Shown: positions 13,063 through 25,109, numbered from the stretch's first letter. The stretch is 64,000 nt of DNA from Toxotes chatareus (GCA_016801885.1 CM028884.1:8994181-9058180); one strand, 5' to 3'. The notes: generated from the letters alone by a model not told the origin. Translations and numbers: made by a program.

Positions 13063-13554
13063 GCTGATGCAGCATTCATCACTGTAGCGCCACAGCTGGT
13101 TGTGTTTTGAGTATGTGCACCTTTCTTTCTCACTCCGTCTGAACTGTGAACTTCAAATGACTTCTGCTGTGTGAAGTGCTAGTACCATTATTGGCCATAT
13201 AGTGCTCATTACATACCAAGGACACAATAAGTGCTTGGTAGGGCAGTGTGCAGATGTGTGTGTGTGTGTGTGCATGCAGATGTGCGTCTCTGTGCAAGGA
13301 CTTGAGGAGCCTGACATTAACATACTTTAAATGTCAACTTTCTGAATCACATATGCTACAGTCCTCTGAGGTGAAAGTCCAGCTCCTAGCCGTACGCCCC
13401 TGCAGCATCTTCTGTGCAGCACCAAGGTCTCTGCATTTGAATAATTTACCAAAAAACAAAGCTGCATATGATGGATCTATCACCATGCTATTTTTAGAGC
13501 TGAGAAGCAAGTAGGAGACCTCTCCAAAAGAAGAGGACACACACGGTGTGGACA

Positions 13555-13571
13555 AGCTGCTGTCAGCAGCT
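13555..13571. repeat. 17-bp near-palindrome
   Basis: AGCTGCTGTCAGCAGCT is a perfect inverted repeat with a single central base. It includes CAGCTG-like half words and is followed by a CCAGGT doublet. Confidence 0.75.
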
Positions 13572-14217
13572 CCAGGTCCAGGTCGCAGGATACACTATTG
13601 TTAAGTCTCCATTTATCACAAGGCCCGGGTTAAAGAGCAACCCTACTTCCTGTATCCCAGCACTTCACACTCAGCTGAGCTGTTCTGCAGGACCATCACA
13701 AACAAAGGCAACCTTTGCGCAGCAAAGACTGGAGCTCCAAAAAGAAAATAAACACATCGATGAATAACTTGGGGGGCCAACTACAGGAGGAAATATATTT
13801 ATATCAATAGCAGCCGATGTTATTTTTCCACAACGCCAAGTGCTAACAGTAGCTACGTGCTGTTTTGGCTGCTGCCTGAGGGGTTAGGGTGATGAAGGAA
13901 ATCCAGGTGAGGCATCTCTCCCGCTCTGATGGCGTCACACCGCTGGCTGCCTGCTGATACGACATGAAGTATGGCCTACTTTGCACTGTTCTGTGTGGCC
14001 AAACAGACCTATGACAAGTTGTTAGGTCATACATGGAAACACAAGTGCTTGTGATAACACTCTGGTGTACAAAAAATGGGAGGGGTCTCCGGGCTATACT
14101 TAATATTAGTTTGCATTTATTTAACCATATAGCTTACTCTAATCCACTTTTTATGATAATGTATGGGCTCTTCAAAATTTGTTAGGTGCTTAGTATACAT
14201 GAGGCCTTGCTCTGTCC

Positions 14218-14221
<4 letters not shown>

Positions 14222-14252
<31 letters not shown>
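14222..14252. repeat. (CT)n microsatellite
   Basis: About 31 nt of CT repeats. Confidence 0.9.
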
Positions 14253-14255
<3 letters not shown>

Positions 14256-14387
14256 CCCTGTATCTTTCTCAATCTCTCTTTCAGGTTGTCTATCCATGCA
14301 CGCTGATGTGTGTTTAGACACGACTTGTGCTGTTATGACATACTTCTATTTCGAATCATTATGGTTTGATTTCATTAGAAAAAACTT

Positions 14388-14413
14388 TCTCTCTCTCTCT
14401 CTCTCTCTCTCTC
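14388..14413. repeat. (CT)n microsatellite
   Basis: A second CT tract, running into CCCTCCAG. Confidence 0.9.
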
Positions 14414-14439
14414 CCTCCAGTTGCTTGAAAGAAAACAAC

Positions 14440-14625
14440 AGTGCCCCCTTACTTGCTCTCCAGATATTAATTTGGCTTAATTTAATTTGGAAAACATCTC
14501 TAGCATGTTTTCCTGGCACAACCTTTGAAGTGACAATATGAAATAATAAACCCTATTAAATATAAATCACAGGGGCGATGTCAGCATTGCTATGATTCCT
14601 ATTTGATTTTCGAGAGAGAACACAT
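14440..14625. promoter_or_regulatory. Candidate regulatory block, AT-rich homeodomain words
   Basis: Between two microsatellites lies complex sequence with ATTAATTTGG, CTTAATTTAATTTGG and TATTAAATATAAATCACAGG. Its composition resembles vertebrate conserved non-coding elements. Conservation cannot be tested here. Confidence 0.25.
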
Positions 14626-14715
14626 GTGATCACTCTCTTTTCCATTTTTTCCCCCACCCTCTATCCCACTATTTCACCTTTAATTGAATATGTTTCTGTT
14701 GTTGTTGCCAACCAA

Positions 14716-14769
14716 CCCCCCCCCCCCCACACACACACACACACACACACACACCCCCCTACACACACA
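14716..14769. repeat. Compound C13-(AC)13 microsatellite
   Basis: A 13-C run passes directly into about 13 AC units, then further C and AC runs. Confidence 0.9.
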
Positions 14770-15960
14770 AATCTACTTCCTCAAGCACGTAATGCATGCA
14801 GTAAATAATTCAAATGAAATTAATTTTACAGCACCTTGTTTCCACTAAGCATGCCAACATCTGTTGTCGAGTCACAAGTTTACATTGTTGGTCATTACTT
14901 TCCACAATGAGCAAAATGTTTTATTAAAGCCCCGTGGGAGTCCCTCTTGGATCAGGCAGACAACGGTGCTACTGACTGAACCCTCCCTGAACTCTGACAA
15001 TCAAAGATTGGCTGCAGCTCTGTTGGGGCTCGACTACTGTCTCGCTTCCCAAAACGGGCTGGGACTTAATGTGATTGAGGTATTGGACAGCCTAGTCCTT
15101 CAGGAAATCGCTGACCATAATGAAACAGAGCTCTGCTGACTTTTGAAGTGACGTAGTGCTTTTGTTCCACACAACAGAGTAAATCTCACCCTGCTGTTGT
15201 TTCACAAAGGCCCTTAAACGGTGGATATATAAATAGGCCTTTTATTCTGTTGCTTCTAATTACCATAGTTCAAACACGAACGGCACAATGTGAAATGATA
15301 ATCCTCAAGTTAAATCATCAACCATTTTATCTACTGTCAACATACAACATGCGGTACACATCATATTGCTTTTTAATGAAGATTTTCACACTGTTATGTT
15401 CGCCGAGAATTAAAGGAGTGCTTGGTGAAGGTAATGATATTTATTGTGGCAGAGTGAAAGACCTGAATGTATGTTTATAATATGGAACAAAGATGTGTGA
15501 GCATATCCCAGTGTGCAGTTAAATAGCACATCCCCTTCACTTGTAGGAAGCAGGGACAGCTCAGGAAGTAGGCTGTTTATTTGCATTGGTCCACATTTAA
15601 ACAGCTCTGCATTCCCAGCCCTTCAAAGAAAGGCGCATTGTATATTCATCAATTTTAGTACTCATGGGGAGAGAAAAAATAAGCCGACTGCTATACATAA
15701 ATCATTAAGACACAATCAAAAGCAAACAATATATATAGAGATATACACAGACGATCATCAGCTGTGGTTAAGTTGTGAATGTGGTCTCTAAACCTCAAAC
15801 CAACGTTGCAATAGCAGTTGTATTGGTTACTGTTGGAAAAGGGGGCTTTAAGCACTAAAGTCTCCACAGGCTGAGGCTTTAACGGAGCAGAAGAACAAGA
15901 GGAGAGACAGGCTGTGGGTGTTTCTGGAAGCACCTTTCCTCTGTGGACTTGGCTGTAAAA
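14770..15960. other. Non-coding stretch, no gene seen
   Basis: An open frame at 14864-15139 (91 codons) ends in a leucine-rich stretch but lacks credible splice anatomy and is not recognised. The remainder is unremarkable. Confidence 0.5.
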
Positions 15961-15964
15961 TGTG

Positions 15965-15995
15965 AGGGGACCCAGGACACACCCCTGAGGAGCTC
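15965..15995 (-). mobile_element. Possible short LINE reverse-transcriptase remnant
   Basis: Read on the minus strand this segment encodes APQGCVLGPL. This resembles the conserved PQG...L.PL motif of non-LTR (L2/CR1-like) reverse transcriptases, and the frame stays open for about 140 codons around it (roughly 15691-16119). The residues that should follow (an aspartate-rich FADD-like motif) are not visible, and neither is the 5' part of the domain. The other two minus-strand frames are also open here, so the open frame itself carries little weight. It may be a heavily decayed fragment or a coincidence. Confidence 0.2.
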
Positions 15996-16572
15996 TGAAG
16001 TGGTTGTAGCCACCAAGGGGGCCCTGATAGCCCTGCTGCTTCTGTGCTCCATCGGCCCCCGAGCAGGTGACAGTGACTCGTCCATACTCTGGGCCTCTGC
16101 CAGTAACAGATGTGCTTAGTCAAATGACTAATTGAAAACCTAAAACAAAATCAGCAGCTTGGCTATTTGGCCTGCATAATAACAGGCTTGTGCTGATAAA
16201 GGGAGTGGGAGAAAACACACACACCCCTCTCATCAGCGGCGCCATTAACAATCATGAGCGAAGATGAAAACAACGCTTGGTTTATTCGGCAAATGAAAGC
16301 ACATAACTAGATGCTGTCCCTGGAGTCCATTTCCAATTTTAATAATACATCAAGGAGCATAGCCACAGCAAATGCTACTACGTTGAGAGCCAAAGCATAC
16401 CAAACTACTTACAGCTCCAGCATCGGGAGACAACTCCCAGAGCTAAGAATTTAGCAAATGCATAAAGGTACACAACATGATAGCTATTAGCTAAATTAAA
16501 AGAGCCATTACCAGAGTAGTGTGTGGAATCACTTGCCAGTTAAAGACTACAAACCAAAATTTTCCATTTCAG

Positions 16573-16586
16573 AAAAAAAAAAAAAA
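16573..16586. repeat. Poly-A tract (14)
   Basis: Run of 14 A. Confidence 0.85.
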
Positions 16587-16619
16587 TGTCAGCATGTTTG
16601 TTTTTTCCCCACCTCATCT

Positions 16620-16790
16620 CTTTCCATCTTGATCGTGAAAAGCATGCAGCTTGAGCTTGCCTCAAATTATGTGCATGAATAATAAAATACCTTCTAATTA
16701 AAAACTGTTGTTAAATATGCAAAAATCTAATGATAATGAGATTGTGCAATACCTTGGAGTAAAGCATATTATAAATTACTTAGAAGTGCA
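16620..16790. promoter_or_regulatory. Candidate AT-rich regulatory block
   Basis: Contains TTATGTGCATGAATAATAAA, TTCTAATTAAAAACTG and ATATGCAAAAATC (POU- and homeodomain-like words) in non-repetitive sequence. The function is inferred. Confidence 0.25.
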
Positions 16791-16794
16791 AGTC

Positions 16795-18040
16795 GGCTTG
16801 ACCCAAACATTGCATTTTGAAGGCTACTTGCAGTATTATGTCTGGGGCATATGGAGTGGGGGGTACAGTAAACTGTGTTGAGGTCTGTCTCAAAGTGTTT
16901 CTTTGTATACATGCACACATATGTTCATGAATGTGTGTGTCTGGTAGTGTGTATATGTGTGTGTATGTTAACATATGTGTCTGGGTATTGGGAGGATTAA
17001 ATATATGTATGTATGCAAATGCATATAGTGTCTGCATCACTGATTCTTTGGGGGAAATGTCAGTGTTAAAGCAACTTGAGGTAGAGTATAAGGACAGTGT
17101 GCACTTTTTTATATCTTTAAATACATGATTCAGATGGGGAAAAAAATAATATTAGAAAGGAAGGGAGTCATAAATTTCTGGTTGAAAACATGATTAACAA
17201 ATAAAAAAACCACTGATCGTTCTACTGTATTACAGGACTGTGGCTGACTTTAGTGTGCCACTATAACTGGGAGGTTACAACAGAGACAACCTTTGAATCA
17301 TGATTATAATATTTATATTATATATTTTGTTACTACTTCTACTATAACTAGTACTATAACTGCTATTAATAATAAAAAAACTGTAGGTGCTATCTTTATA
17401 ATGTATACCATATTGTCGAAGTAGATATCTAGGTGGCAATTATTTACATGCATTTGATTTTATTTCATTTTTATTTGCTGTGGCAGCTGAGCAAATAAAT
17501 TGTCATACCACTCCACAAATCTCAGTCTTTTTTCCTCTGCTTGCTTTGTGTTTGCTTCACATCATCAATCATAGCAGTTTTCTGTTGTCCTCTGATTGAG
17601 TTGTCTTCGCAGCTATATGTGACAAAGCCTTTACGTTGCTTAAAGCCGTAAATAAAAATAGAATTCCTCAACACACGTTCACACGAGGTTTTGAAGATGT
17701 AGGCAGCAAATCAAGAAATGAGGGTTGTCAGTTTGCAACAGACAAGTGTGGATCCATAAAAAAAAAAAAAAAAAGCAGTGATGGGAGAAAAAGTGTACAT
17801 TTTAAGTTGGCTTACTGTTATGCACCTACCAACAGTCATGTCCAATTTTGGTTTTCCTGTGAAGTAAATAACTTATCTTTGTAGACAATATTTACACAGG
17901 TTTACTGAATATAGTAAAGAGAAAAGACTTATTATTTAAGGCAGAAGTAGATAACATGGGTTTACACTGACATTCAGATACACACACACACATTCGCCAC
18001 TCTTCGTAGCCACAAGTTTACAGTATTAACATGCATTATT
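16795..18040. other. Non-coding stretch, AT-rich, with TG-rich patch and poly-A
   Basis: Degenerate TG/ATGT sequence lies at about 16930-17025, a 17-nt poly-A at 17758-17774, and very AT-rich sequence at 17290-17480. No gene is supported. Confidence 0.6.
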
Positions 18041-18044
18041 GAAT

Positions 18045-18275
18045 CATATTTATGGAGATGAGAGTTGCAAGTCAATTGGAGGCGATAACATTCCTTAGCT
18101 TTATAAATTCACTTGACACGTGCAGAATAGAGCCAGTATTTAATATTCAGCAAAATAAGACTTTGCTCTGATTGAAAGGTTTGCACTGCACATTGTCAAA
18201 CATGATTGCTCCATTCTGGGCCAGCCAGCACCGGGAACAACGTGCATATTTCACTTCCAGTCAATAGGCCTGTGC
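18045..18275. promoter_or_regulatory. Candidate conserved non-coding element
   Basis: About 230 bp of complex sequence free of simple repeats, with GGCGATAACATTCC, an E-box in TTGACACGTGC, AGTATTTAATATTC, CTGATTGAAAGG and GAACAACG. It is set off from AC/CCCA repeat on its 3' side. Its texture matches vertebrate enhancer-type elements. Confidence 0.3.
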
Positions 18276-18375
18276 CATGTTTATTAAAATTTTAACGGGA
18301 CTCTGGGCTTCACAGGTTCATCAGCTATTCAAACCTACCAAACAAATCAGCTGTCATCTCTCCTTGCATGTTCCT

Positions 18376-18441
18376 GCACCCCCGCCCCCCTCCACCCACC
18401 ACCCAACCCCCCACACACACCCCACCCACCCACACACCCAT
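18376..18441. repeat. C/CCA-rich low-complexity tract
   Basis: Degenerate CCCACC and CACACC repeats on the plus strand. Confidence 0.85.
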
Positions 18442-18444
18442 GTC

Positions 18445-19215
18445 CCTGACCTTCCTGGCATCCGGAGCATGCTGCCGTTTTAGATGACTTTCCACCAAGT
18501 CTTTATGGCCAAATAAATAGCAGCATGTGATGCTATCCATCACGCATTATAATCCTGATTGTTTTTATGTTTAAACCATAAACAAATACTTGATTATGAG
18601 GAAAGGGAATAAATCAGGTGACATTATATGAGAAGGCAATCCAGCCAGTTAAAAGCAGTCATTTAGATTAACGAAGCAAGCGCCCCCATACACGCACACA
18701 TATCCATGCACACGCACACTCAGACAAACACACTATAAGGAGGGAAGGCCACCAATAATAGTTATGACCAAAGGAGCTATGATTTGAATGATGTAAAGTT
18801 CCTTAATAAAAACAAACTACATTAAAGAACAGTGGTGAAACTTGAATGCAGAGAAGACAGCTATTCCCTTTATTGTCCTGCCATCTATACGTATACGTTA
18901 AGTATTTATGCCACGTCTAACCTCCTTGTTTTCATCGAGGGAATCATTGTGGCTTTCTTTAGTTAGTCATCATTGTCCTTTCACAGTTGTTCAAGTGTCT
19001 TGGTTTGCCTTATCAAACGAGGTAAACACACCATTGATGTGAAAACTTGACACAACAATGTGGTGACGTCAAACAGGCTCATCCAGAGTCAACTGTGAGA
19101 CTAGAGGCTCCTTTGATGTCAGACATGCAAGGCAGCGTGGAAAACAAAAGCCTTTTGGTGAGGTAGGATGAAATACTTGCATGTGTAGGTACTGTACTGT
19201 ATATGTACCAAGGTA
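18445..19215. other. Non-coding stretch, no gene seen
   Basis: Ordinary unique sequence with short CA-rich patches (for example 18690-18732). Nothing supports a gene. Confidence 0.6.
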
Positions 19216-19217
19216 TG

Positions 19218-19230
19218 TGCTGTGTGTGTG

Positions 19231-19262
<32 letters not shown>
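19218..19262. repeat. Compound (TG)n-(AG)n microsatellite
   Basis: An interrupted TG run passes into six AG units. Confidence 0.9.
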
Positions 19263-19384
19263 CAAGACAAAGACAAAGAAAAAGCAGGATTTGTGTTGCT
19301 GTGTGACTGAATGAAATTAGATGTGTGTGTGCACGCATGAAACTCATTTTACCCAGCTCTCAACTTACATCCTTCATTCAGCGG

Positions 19385-19830
19385 ATGAAGTGTGTGAGAA
19401 AGTGGCAGTTCTTTGGCAAATAAAATCGGGTTCATGCAAAGCCAGTATTAATTTGGCTTTTCCGTTGGAATGAAATGTTTTTGTTTTGGGAGGAAATTGC
19501 CCTGAGCAGTAATGAATTTCCCCCCTCTGTGCTGTGTGGCACCATAATTTAGCAGAGCGATAGATCACATAGGCTGACAATTTGAGTGTGCATATATTCT
19601 AATAGAAAGCTGATAAATATTAAATGTGCAACATTTAAAAGAGGCTCATTTTCCCAGCTTTTAGTGGAGGGAGAGCAGAATTTTTCATAATGGCTGCTGG
19701 CAACATGAGACGGAGAGAAAAAAAAAAAAGCATTATTGAGGCCAATATTTATTCGCGTTTATTTATCCAAATGAGTCTGTTAGCAAAAGAGATATCAGAG
19801 AGGCAGTGAGTAGTTAGTTTTGCAAAGCTC
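19385..19830. promoter_or_regulatory. Candidate conserved non-coding element cluster
   Basis: A long run of complex sequence includes AGTATTAATTTGGC, GAGCAGTAATGAATTTC, GCTGATAAATATTAAATG, GCAGAATTTTTCATAATGGC and TTATTCGCGTTTATTTATCC. Only a 12-nt poly-A (19718-19729) breaks it. The dense homeodomain, POU and FOX-like words and the absence of repeats make it one of the best enhancer-type candidates. Confidence 0.35.
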
Positions 19831-19834
19831 AGAG

Positions 19835-21780
19835 CTCTCTGGCATATGACAATACCCGCTGCTGCATTTCAAAGCATCGATCACCCGTCATCACAAACCC
19901 ATGGTGATTTTGCCTTCTTCCTTTTGTGTTGAAATGTTTACACGGCCACTCTCTTGTTGTCGTTGTGATCAGTTCTTGCTTTGGTATAAAGTTACAGTCA
20001 AAATATGCCAGTGTTTGTCTGCTAAAACAGCTCTCAGTTGTCTATGAGTGAAAACATTGTCCCTTCAAAATATGTCAGATTCTCTTTTTTTTTTTTTTTG
20101 TTGTTTGAAAATTAGTTTTAGAAACCAGGATGCATTTGGAATGCTTTGATATGTTGGCATATTCCCTTTCATGTCATCTTGGTGGTTAAACATATTTACA
20201 AATCAACGCAGTTACTATCTGGATGAACAGCTGGAGTGTCAAAAACAAAGTCAAATCAAAGCAGCTGCGGGAGCTTTTGTGTTTCTGTCTTATTTATACT
20301 AATTTCACACATGATTTTGGAATACTGCTCTACACAGTTGTGTTGAAACACTGACTTAAAGGGAAATGCTGCTCAATTTAACACTAGAGCCTCATTTTCA
20401 CATAACAATTACGACAACAAGCAAAGAGACCAGCAGCGTATGCACAGCGACAAAGCAGGTATGTCCAAGTGAGCATTACTAGTTCAGAAACATGCAGTGC
20501 ATTGGTTGCATTTAGTTTGTTTATGTTGAGTGAATAATAAGGTTTCATTCGATTAGATCTGATCATGGTTGCACATAGGCTGTTGCCAAATCTGTAAATA
20601 AATCAGCAGCTTACATGGTAGAACAAACTGATGATTTGCCATAATAATACCTTTTTCATTCACTTTCCTGAGACTGTTTTGAAATTGAACTCTTTTCTCC
20701 AAAAAAAAATAACCTTTCTTGTCTCAACACTATGGAATTTGGCCAAATCTATTTCAAACACATTTCTGCTGTGTAGCATCATATTGCAACAGCAATGAAG
20801 TTCTCACAGACAATGAGGGTGATGCTTACACCTGTTGCTTGCAGGAAGCCAGTCTTTTTGGATAAGAGTCTATACAATGGATAAGTGTGTATACAATTGC
20901 TAAAGAGAAATTTTGAGGTGAAGTTGAAAGGAAAGGTATGTTCTTTGTCGTCCTCACCATCTCCTACACTGTTGATGGTTTGCATTGCATAAACTAGAAA
21001 ACTAGGGAAAAAAAACGAATGATGTTCGTTTGACAAGTGAAGAATCACAAACTCATTGAGTCATTTCATTTTATGTGAATTAATCAAAAATATCAACAAT
21101 GGATCGCCATGTTTATTGTTACTGCACTTGTTCTTTAAAGTTTCTTTTTTGGTGTTGATCTAAATTAGTCTACTGGTTAGAGATTAAGGGAAGGGTCAGG
21201 TGCAGAAAATAAGTCAAAGGACAAAAAACAGCAGAGTCTGAAGCACACTGGACAACACATGGGTGTTACATGAAATTAAATAAGACATTCACCACAATCA
21301 ATACTACTGAGAACTGAGAACGTTGGCTTAAATTAAACAGAATATAGTTGAATCCAATGTGACAACTGGGATATGAAACACAGATGTGCAAATAAAGAGC
21401 AGACCATTACAGGGTGTGGGGCTTGCATTCCATTGGCTTGGATATCAGCTCATCATCAACATAACTGCTAGTTAATGATTTATTATTAATACTACACAGC
21501 TGAGAATGATTATTTAGAATAGGTTAGCAAAAACAAAACGATCTTGTTCTTTCTACTGGCCATGTTTACTTTCTGGTGCTGAGGCACTAACAATGACTGG
21601 AGCCAATACTAACTGAATACAAAGTGTAAAATAATTTAAGTAGAAAAAAAAAAAAGACAATCTGCAGAACATGCTTCATATTTCATTACTCAAATGCCAC
21701 CCCTAGCTTTAAGTATTGAGGGCCATGATGCGCACTTTCATCATGATGCATTTGTCAAATATTAGCATCTCTTTCTCTTT
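19835..21780. other. Non-coding stretch, no gene seen
   Basis: Poly-T of 15 at 20085-20099 and AT-rich unique sequence. Open frames are at most 89 codons and unrecognised. Confidence 0.6.
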
Positions 21781-21784
21781 CTGT

Positions 21785-22082
21785 TACCCATCTCCACCTC
21801 TTTAATCTCCATTTACAGCAGCAATGGCCCTCGGCCACACAAACCACTCCGCCTATGTTGCTCTAAATGGTGCCTAATTCCAGATTATACAAACCTGTGG
21901 GTGAGATGATATTTCTTTTGTCTGGTCCAAGAATAGAGGCCTGTGAGCTCCAGCAAGCATCATTTAGCCTGGCTAAATTACCATGACAAGGAGATGAGCA
22001 AACGGACAGTGCCTTGGCTTATCTGAAAGAGAGTTGCACTTTAAAGGGCTTTAATGGAACCAATTATTAGGATGATCTCTTC
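21785..22082. promoter_or_regulatory. Strong candidate conserved non-coding element
   Basis: About 300 bp of complex sequence. Its centre is an inverted repeat ATTTAGCCTGGCTAAAT (21962-21978), followed by ACCATGACAAGGAGATGAGC, ATGGAACCAATTATTAGG and a TTTAAAGGGCTTTAATGG stretch. There are no simple repeats within the block. Its character is that of a vertebrate developmental enhancer, though this is not proven. Confidence 0.4.
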
Positions 22083-22184
22083 GCCGTCTGCTCCTGGTGC
22101 CACTTGATTGTTCTCGTTATAAATGTCCCTCCTTCCCTTGACGGAGCTGGTCACATCCCCATCTACAGCCCGCCTCACTCTTCA

Positions 22185-22201
22185 TCTCTCTCTCTCTCTC
22201 T
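22185..22201. repeat. Short (CT)n tract
   Basis: About eight CT units. Confidence 0.85.
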
Positions 22202-22204
22202 GTA

Positions 22205-24380
22205 TAGTGATGAGAAGGTCAATAGAGTACTCTTCACAGCTCTTGAACCTTTTCCATATTGCTTAATTAGGCCAAGCTGCATGTAAAAGTGAAGCTGATA
22301 GGCTGGTGCTATCTCCAGCTCGCTCTCTCTCTTTCTCTCCCACACATAGACACATACTGAATACATTCACACCTCATACTTTGTTCACTAGTTAAGTCTA
22401 ACTGAATGTTTTTAACTGGTAAAGGCAGACTGAAGAATATATAGGTGATGTCTAGTGCACCATTTCTTTCACTTTACACTGAACCAAAGCTGTCCGTCTG
22501 TGCTGTCTCCAGTTGACATGGCACAAACTCAACATGTGACATACTAGAGAGGTGCCGGACAATACATTCTCAACTTCGAAGGGGCATCACCCTCACCATT
22601 GGTGTAGAAAGGACGGAGAGGAACAGGCAGCAGAGGGGAACAGAGGAAAAAGGCCATTAGAGCCGTTGACATTTTGTTCATGCTTGAAATCCTCAAGTTG
22701 TTCTACTGAGAACCAGTCGATTCGAGTACTAATTAGCAATCAGAGGAGTGTCATGACTCCACCAGTAATTGTGTATGAGCATGTGTGTGAAGTTATCCCA
22801 CGGCTGGCCTAATGTGGGTACTGTTCCTCCCTTTGCTTCTCCTCAGATTTAATGCAACCAGTGCTGCAGTATGAGTCATAAACGTTAAGTTGGAAACTCT
22901 TTAACAAAACAAAGTTTGGAAAAAAGTGTATCACCAGAGTCCATTTAGACTCAGCTGTTTACACTTCCATCACCAAACCACTATCCCACTTGGATAATTC
23001 CACGTCCTTGCTCCACTTTCCAAGCTATTGTGTTTTAAGAAGCAGTTTGAAAGGAAAATTGTTTTGTCTCAGGTCACAATCTCCAGTCATTTGTCCAAGA
23101 TGCATCAAGTGGCTAGTGTAAGACAATGCACTGGATTTTTGACAGTAAGCTTTAATTGAAGCTGTCTCCGAGGAGGGGCTGAGACGTTGTGTGAATGTCG
23201 GTGAGGCTGAAGATGAAAACACACGATCTAGTATTACCACTACCCCACAGCCACCTCTCTGACCTCAGAATGAGGCCTCTGTTTCTCTCTGTTCAGCTTG
23301 AGAGGTGTTTCATGTGGAAACCTGCCCTGACAATATACTGTGTGTGTCTATCTTTCCACTTAGTGGCTGTATTTGAGTTTTGCAACACTTGTGATAAAGT
23401 GTTGTAATGGATGTTTGGTACATTCGCTCACACAAATTCTACCTCGTGAAGTGAGACTTTGAATCTCTATGAAAGCTATAAAGTGCTTAAATCAAAACAT
23501 GACATGGTTCAAGGTTTCATTGCTCACTGGTTCTTTGAGGTTTCTACAAGTTGTTGTGCTGTGTTCCACTGTATATTTGTATTGGTTTAGACTGATGAGC
23601 CTAGTTTCTGAAAGATTGACACAAAAACCAAATGTTTGCCATGTGTTGCTGAGCCATGTTCTGAAACTCTGACTTACTTGCATTTGTATTTCTTCTAAAC
23701 ATTTTACAGCAAGATTGTACACGTGAATTGGAAATTTTGGCTCAGCTCTCCTAACACTATTCTCAGGGCCCTATTTTCACCCTGCAAGTGCAACAACAAG
23801 TGCAAAAATAGTGGGTCTTGTGTGCACAGACTGTATGTCTTCGTGCATGCAAACTGGCAGCTCAAGTTGTAAAAGGTAATATAAACTATTCTTAACACAA
23901 CATCTTAGATTTTAGACCCTATTTCCACCAAAACTCAGTTGCTGCCTTCTTTGCATGAAACATCCACCTGTTTGCATCTCTCCTCCCACTTGTGCACTGT
24001 GCGCTCTGTGTTTGGCACCAAAATACCACACGAGTGAAGTTATTGTTCTTTTCTTTCAGATTGATATTTCACATAAATCACTTAACTAGAGACCACTGAG
24101 ACCTCTATTACAGATCAACAGGGTGTTTGGGTTTTTTTCTACTTTATTTGTAACCAGAGGAAAAAGGTGTTGAGGGGGGGGGTAAACATTTATTCTGCTT
24201 GATATCTTAGGGTCAGAACATGGCAAAATTACTTAAGAGCTGGCACGCAGACCGTCAGAGAGGCAGCCAGATGCTCTCTCAGTAAGTGCAAGTTAAAGTG
24301 ACAGCACAAAAGGTTGCTTTACAAAGCGTTTGCTGTTTCAGGCATGTGTGTCTTTTGCTTAATTTATGGACCTGCTGTTT
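22205..24380. other. Non-coding stretch, no gene seen
   Basis: Unique sequence with small CT-rich patches near 22320. No exon anatomy is convincing, and open frames are at most 86 codons. Confidence 0.6.
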
Positions 24381-24384
24381 TAGG

Positions 24385-24625
24385 GCATTTTAGATTAGTC
24401 TGTACTGGGGATATCTCGTTCCATGTCTCACTGTGTGGGGCTCATTAAAGCGGTGAACGAGCTGCCTCTGTTGCCCTCTCATTGGCCTAAGGTGCAATAA
24501 CCGCCAATCAGGCGATTTGGAGCTATTTCAGAATGCAGGTACATTAAACTGGCTTTGCATCAAGTTAATACGCAGGGTCTGTTTGGCGACGCTGGCCTGA
24601 TAGCGTGATTCATCTCTGATGGCTT
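24385..24625. promoter_or_regulatory. Candidate regulatory element with opposed CCAAT boxes
   Basis: ATTGG (24481-24485) and CCAAT (24504-24508, in CGCCAATCAGG) face each other about 18 bp apart, an NF-Y-like arrangement. They sit in complex sequence with GCTCATTAAAGCGG and GTTAATACGCAGG. This could be an enhancer or a cryptic promoter. No TATA box or transcript is evident. Confidence 0.35.
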
Positions 24626-24933
24626 TTAGAAAACACCATAAAAATATATTCTGGTAATGACTGTGATGTCGTCAAGAGAGTGGGCTGATGGTGTGGTTAA
24701 ATGCATGAATGCATGCTTGTATTATTTTCAGTATGTGTTGGATCTATGGTGGCAATTATGCTTTCATTTCCACTCAACTGCGCTGTGTGTGGTACTAAGC
24801 ATCAACCAAGCCATTAAGTTGGAGTTTGGACTAAGGAGTAGCAGAGTCCTATGTGTTTGTTTGTGAGTGTTTTTTTCTGAGGTTTATGGTCTGTATTTGA
24901 ATAAGACAGTTGGGTCAGAGCAGAGTGTATTAC

Positions 24934-24935
<2 letters not shown>

Positions 24936-24974
<39 letters not shown>

Positions 24975-25105
24975 CTCTATGTTTGTGGGGACCAATTTAG
25001 GACTTTCTCTGTGAGGACATTTTCACTTTCAAAGAGGTTGTTTTTGGTCTACAGTTAGAATTAGGTTTAATGAATGTTACAGTAAGGTTTACAATTAGGC
25101 TTGCA
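24936..25105 (+). repeat. (GT)n with teleost microsatellite-associated flank
   Basis: A roughly 37-bp GT run (24936-24972) is followed by TTTGTGGGGACCAATTTAGG, then GAGGACATTTTCACTTT, then TTGGTCTACAGTTAG and degenerate GTTAGAATTAGG-like units. This arrangement (GT tract, 'GGGGACC', 'GGTCTACAGTTAG', degenerate TTAGGG-like repeat) is familiar from many fish genomes as a dispersed minisatellite-type sequence. It is the best single hint that the organism is a teleost. Confidence 0.55.
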
Positions 25106-25109
25106 GTTT

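Noticed and set aside
14864..15139. 91-codon frame with a protein-like leucine-rich end
   Set aside because: No good acceptor or start context and no family recognised.
16005..16022. CTCF-like CCACCAAGGGGGC
   Set aside because: Carries an extra base relative to the usual core, and similar near-matches (near 40117, 51340, 59836) are no better.
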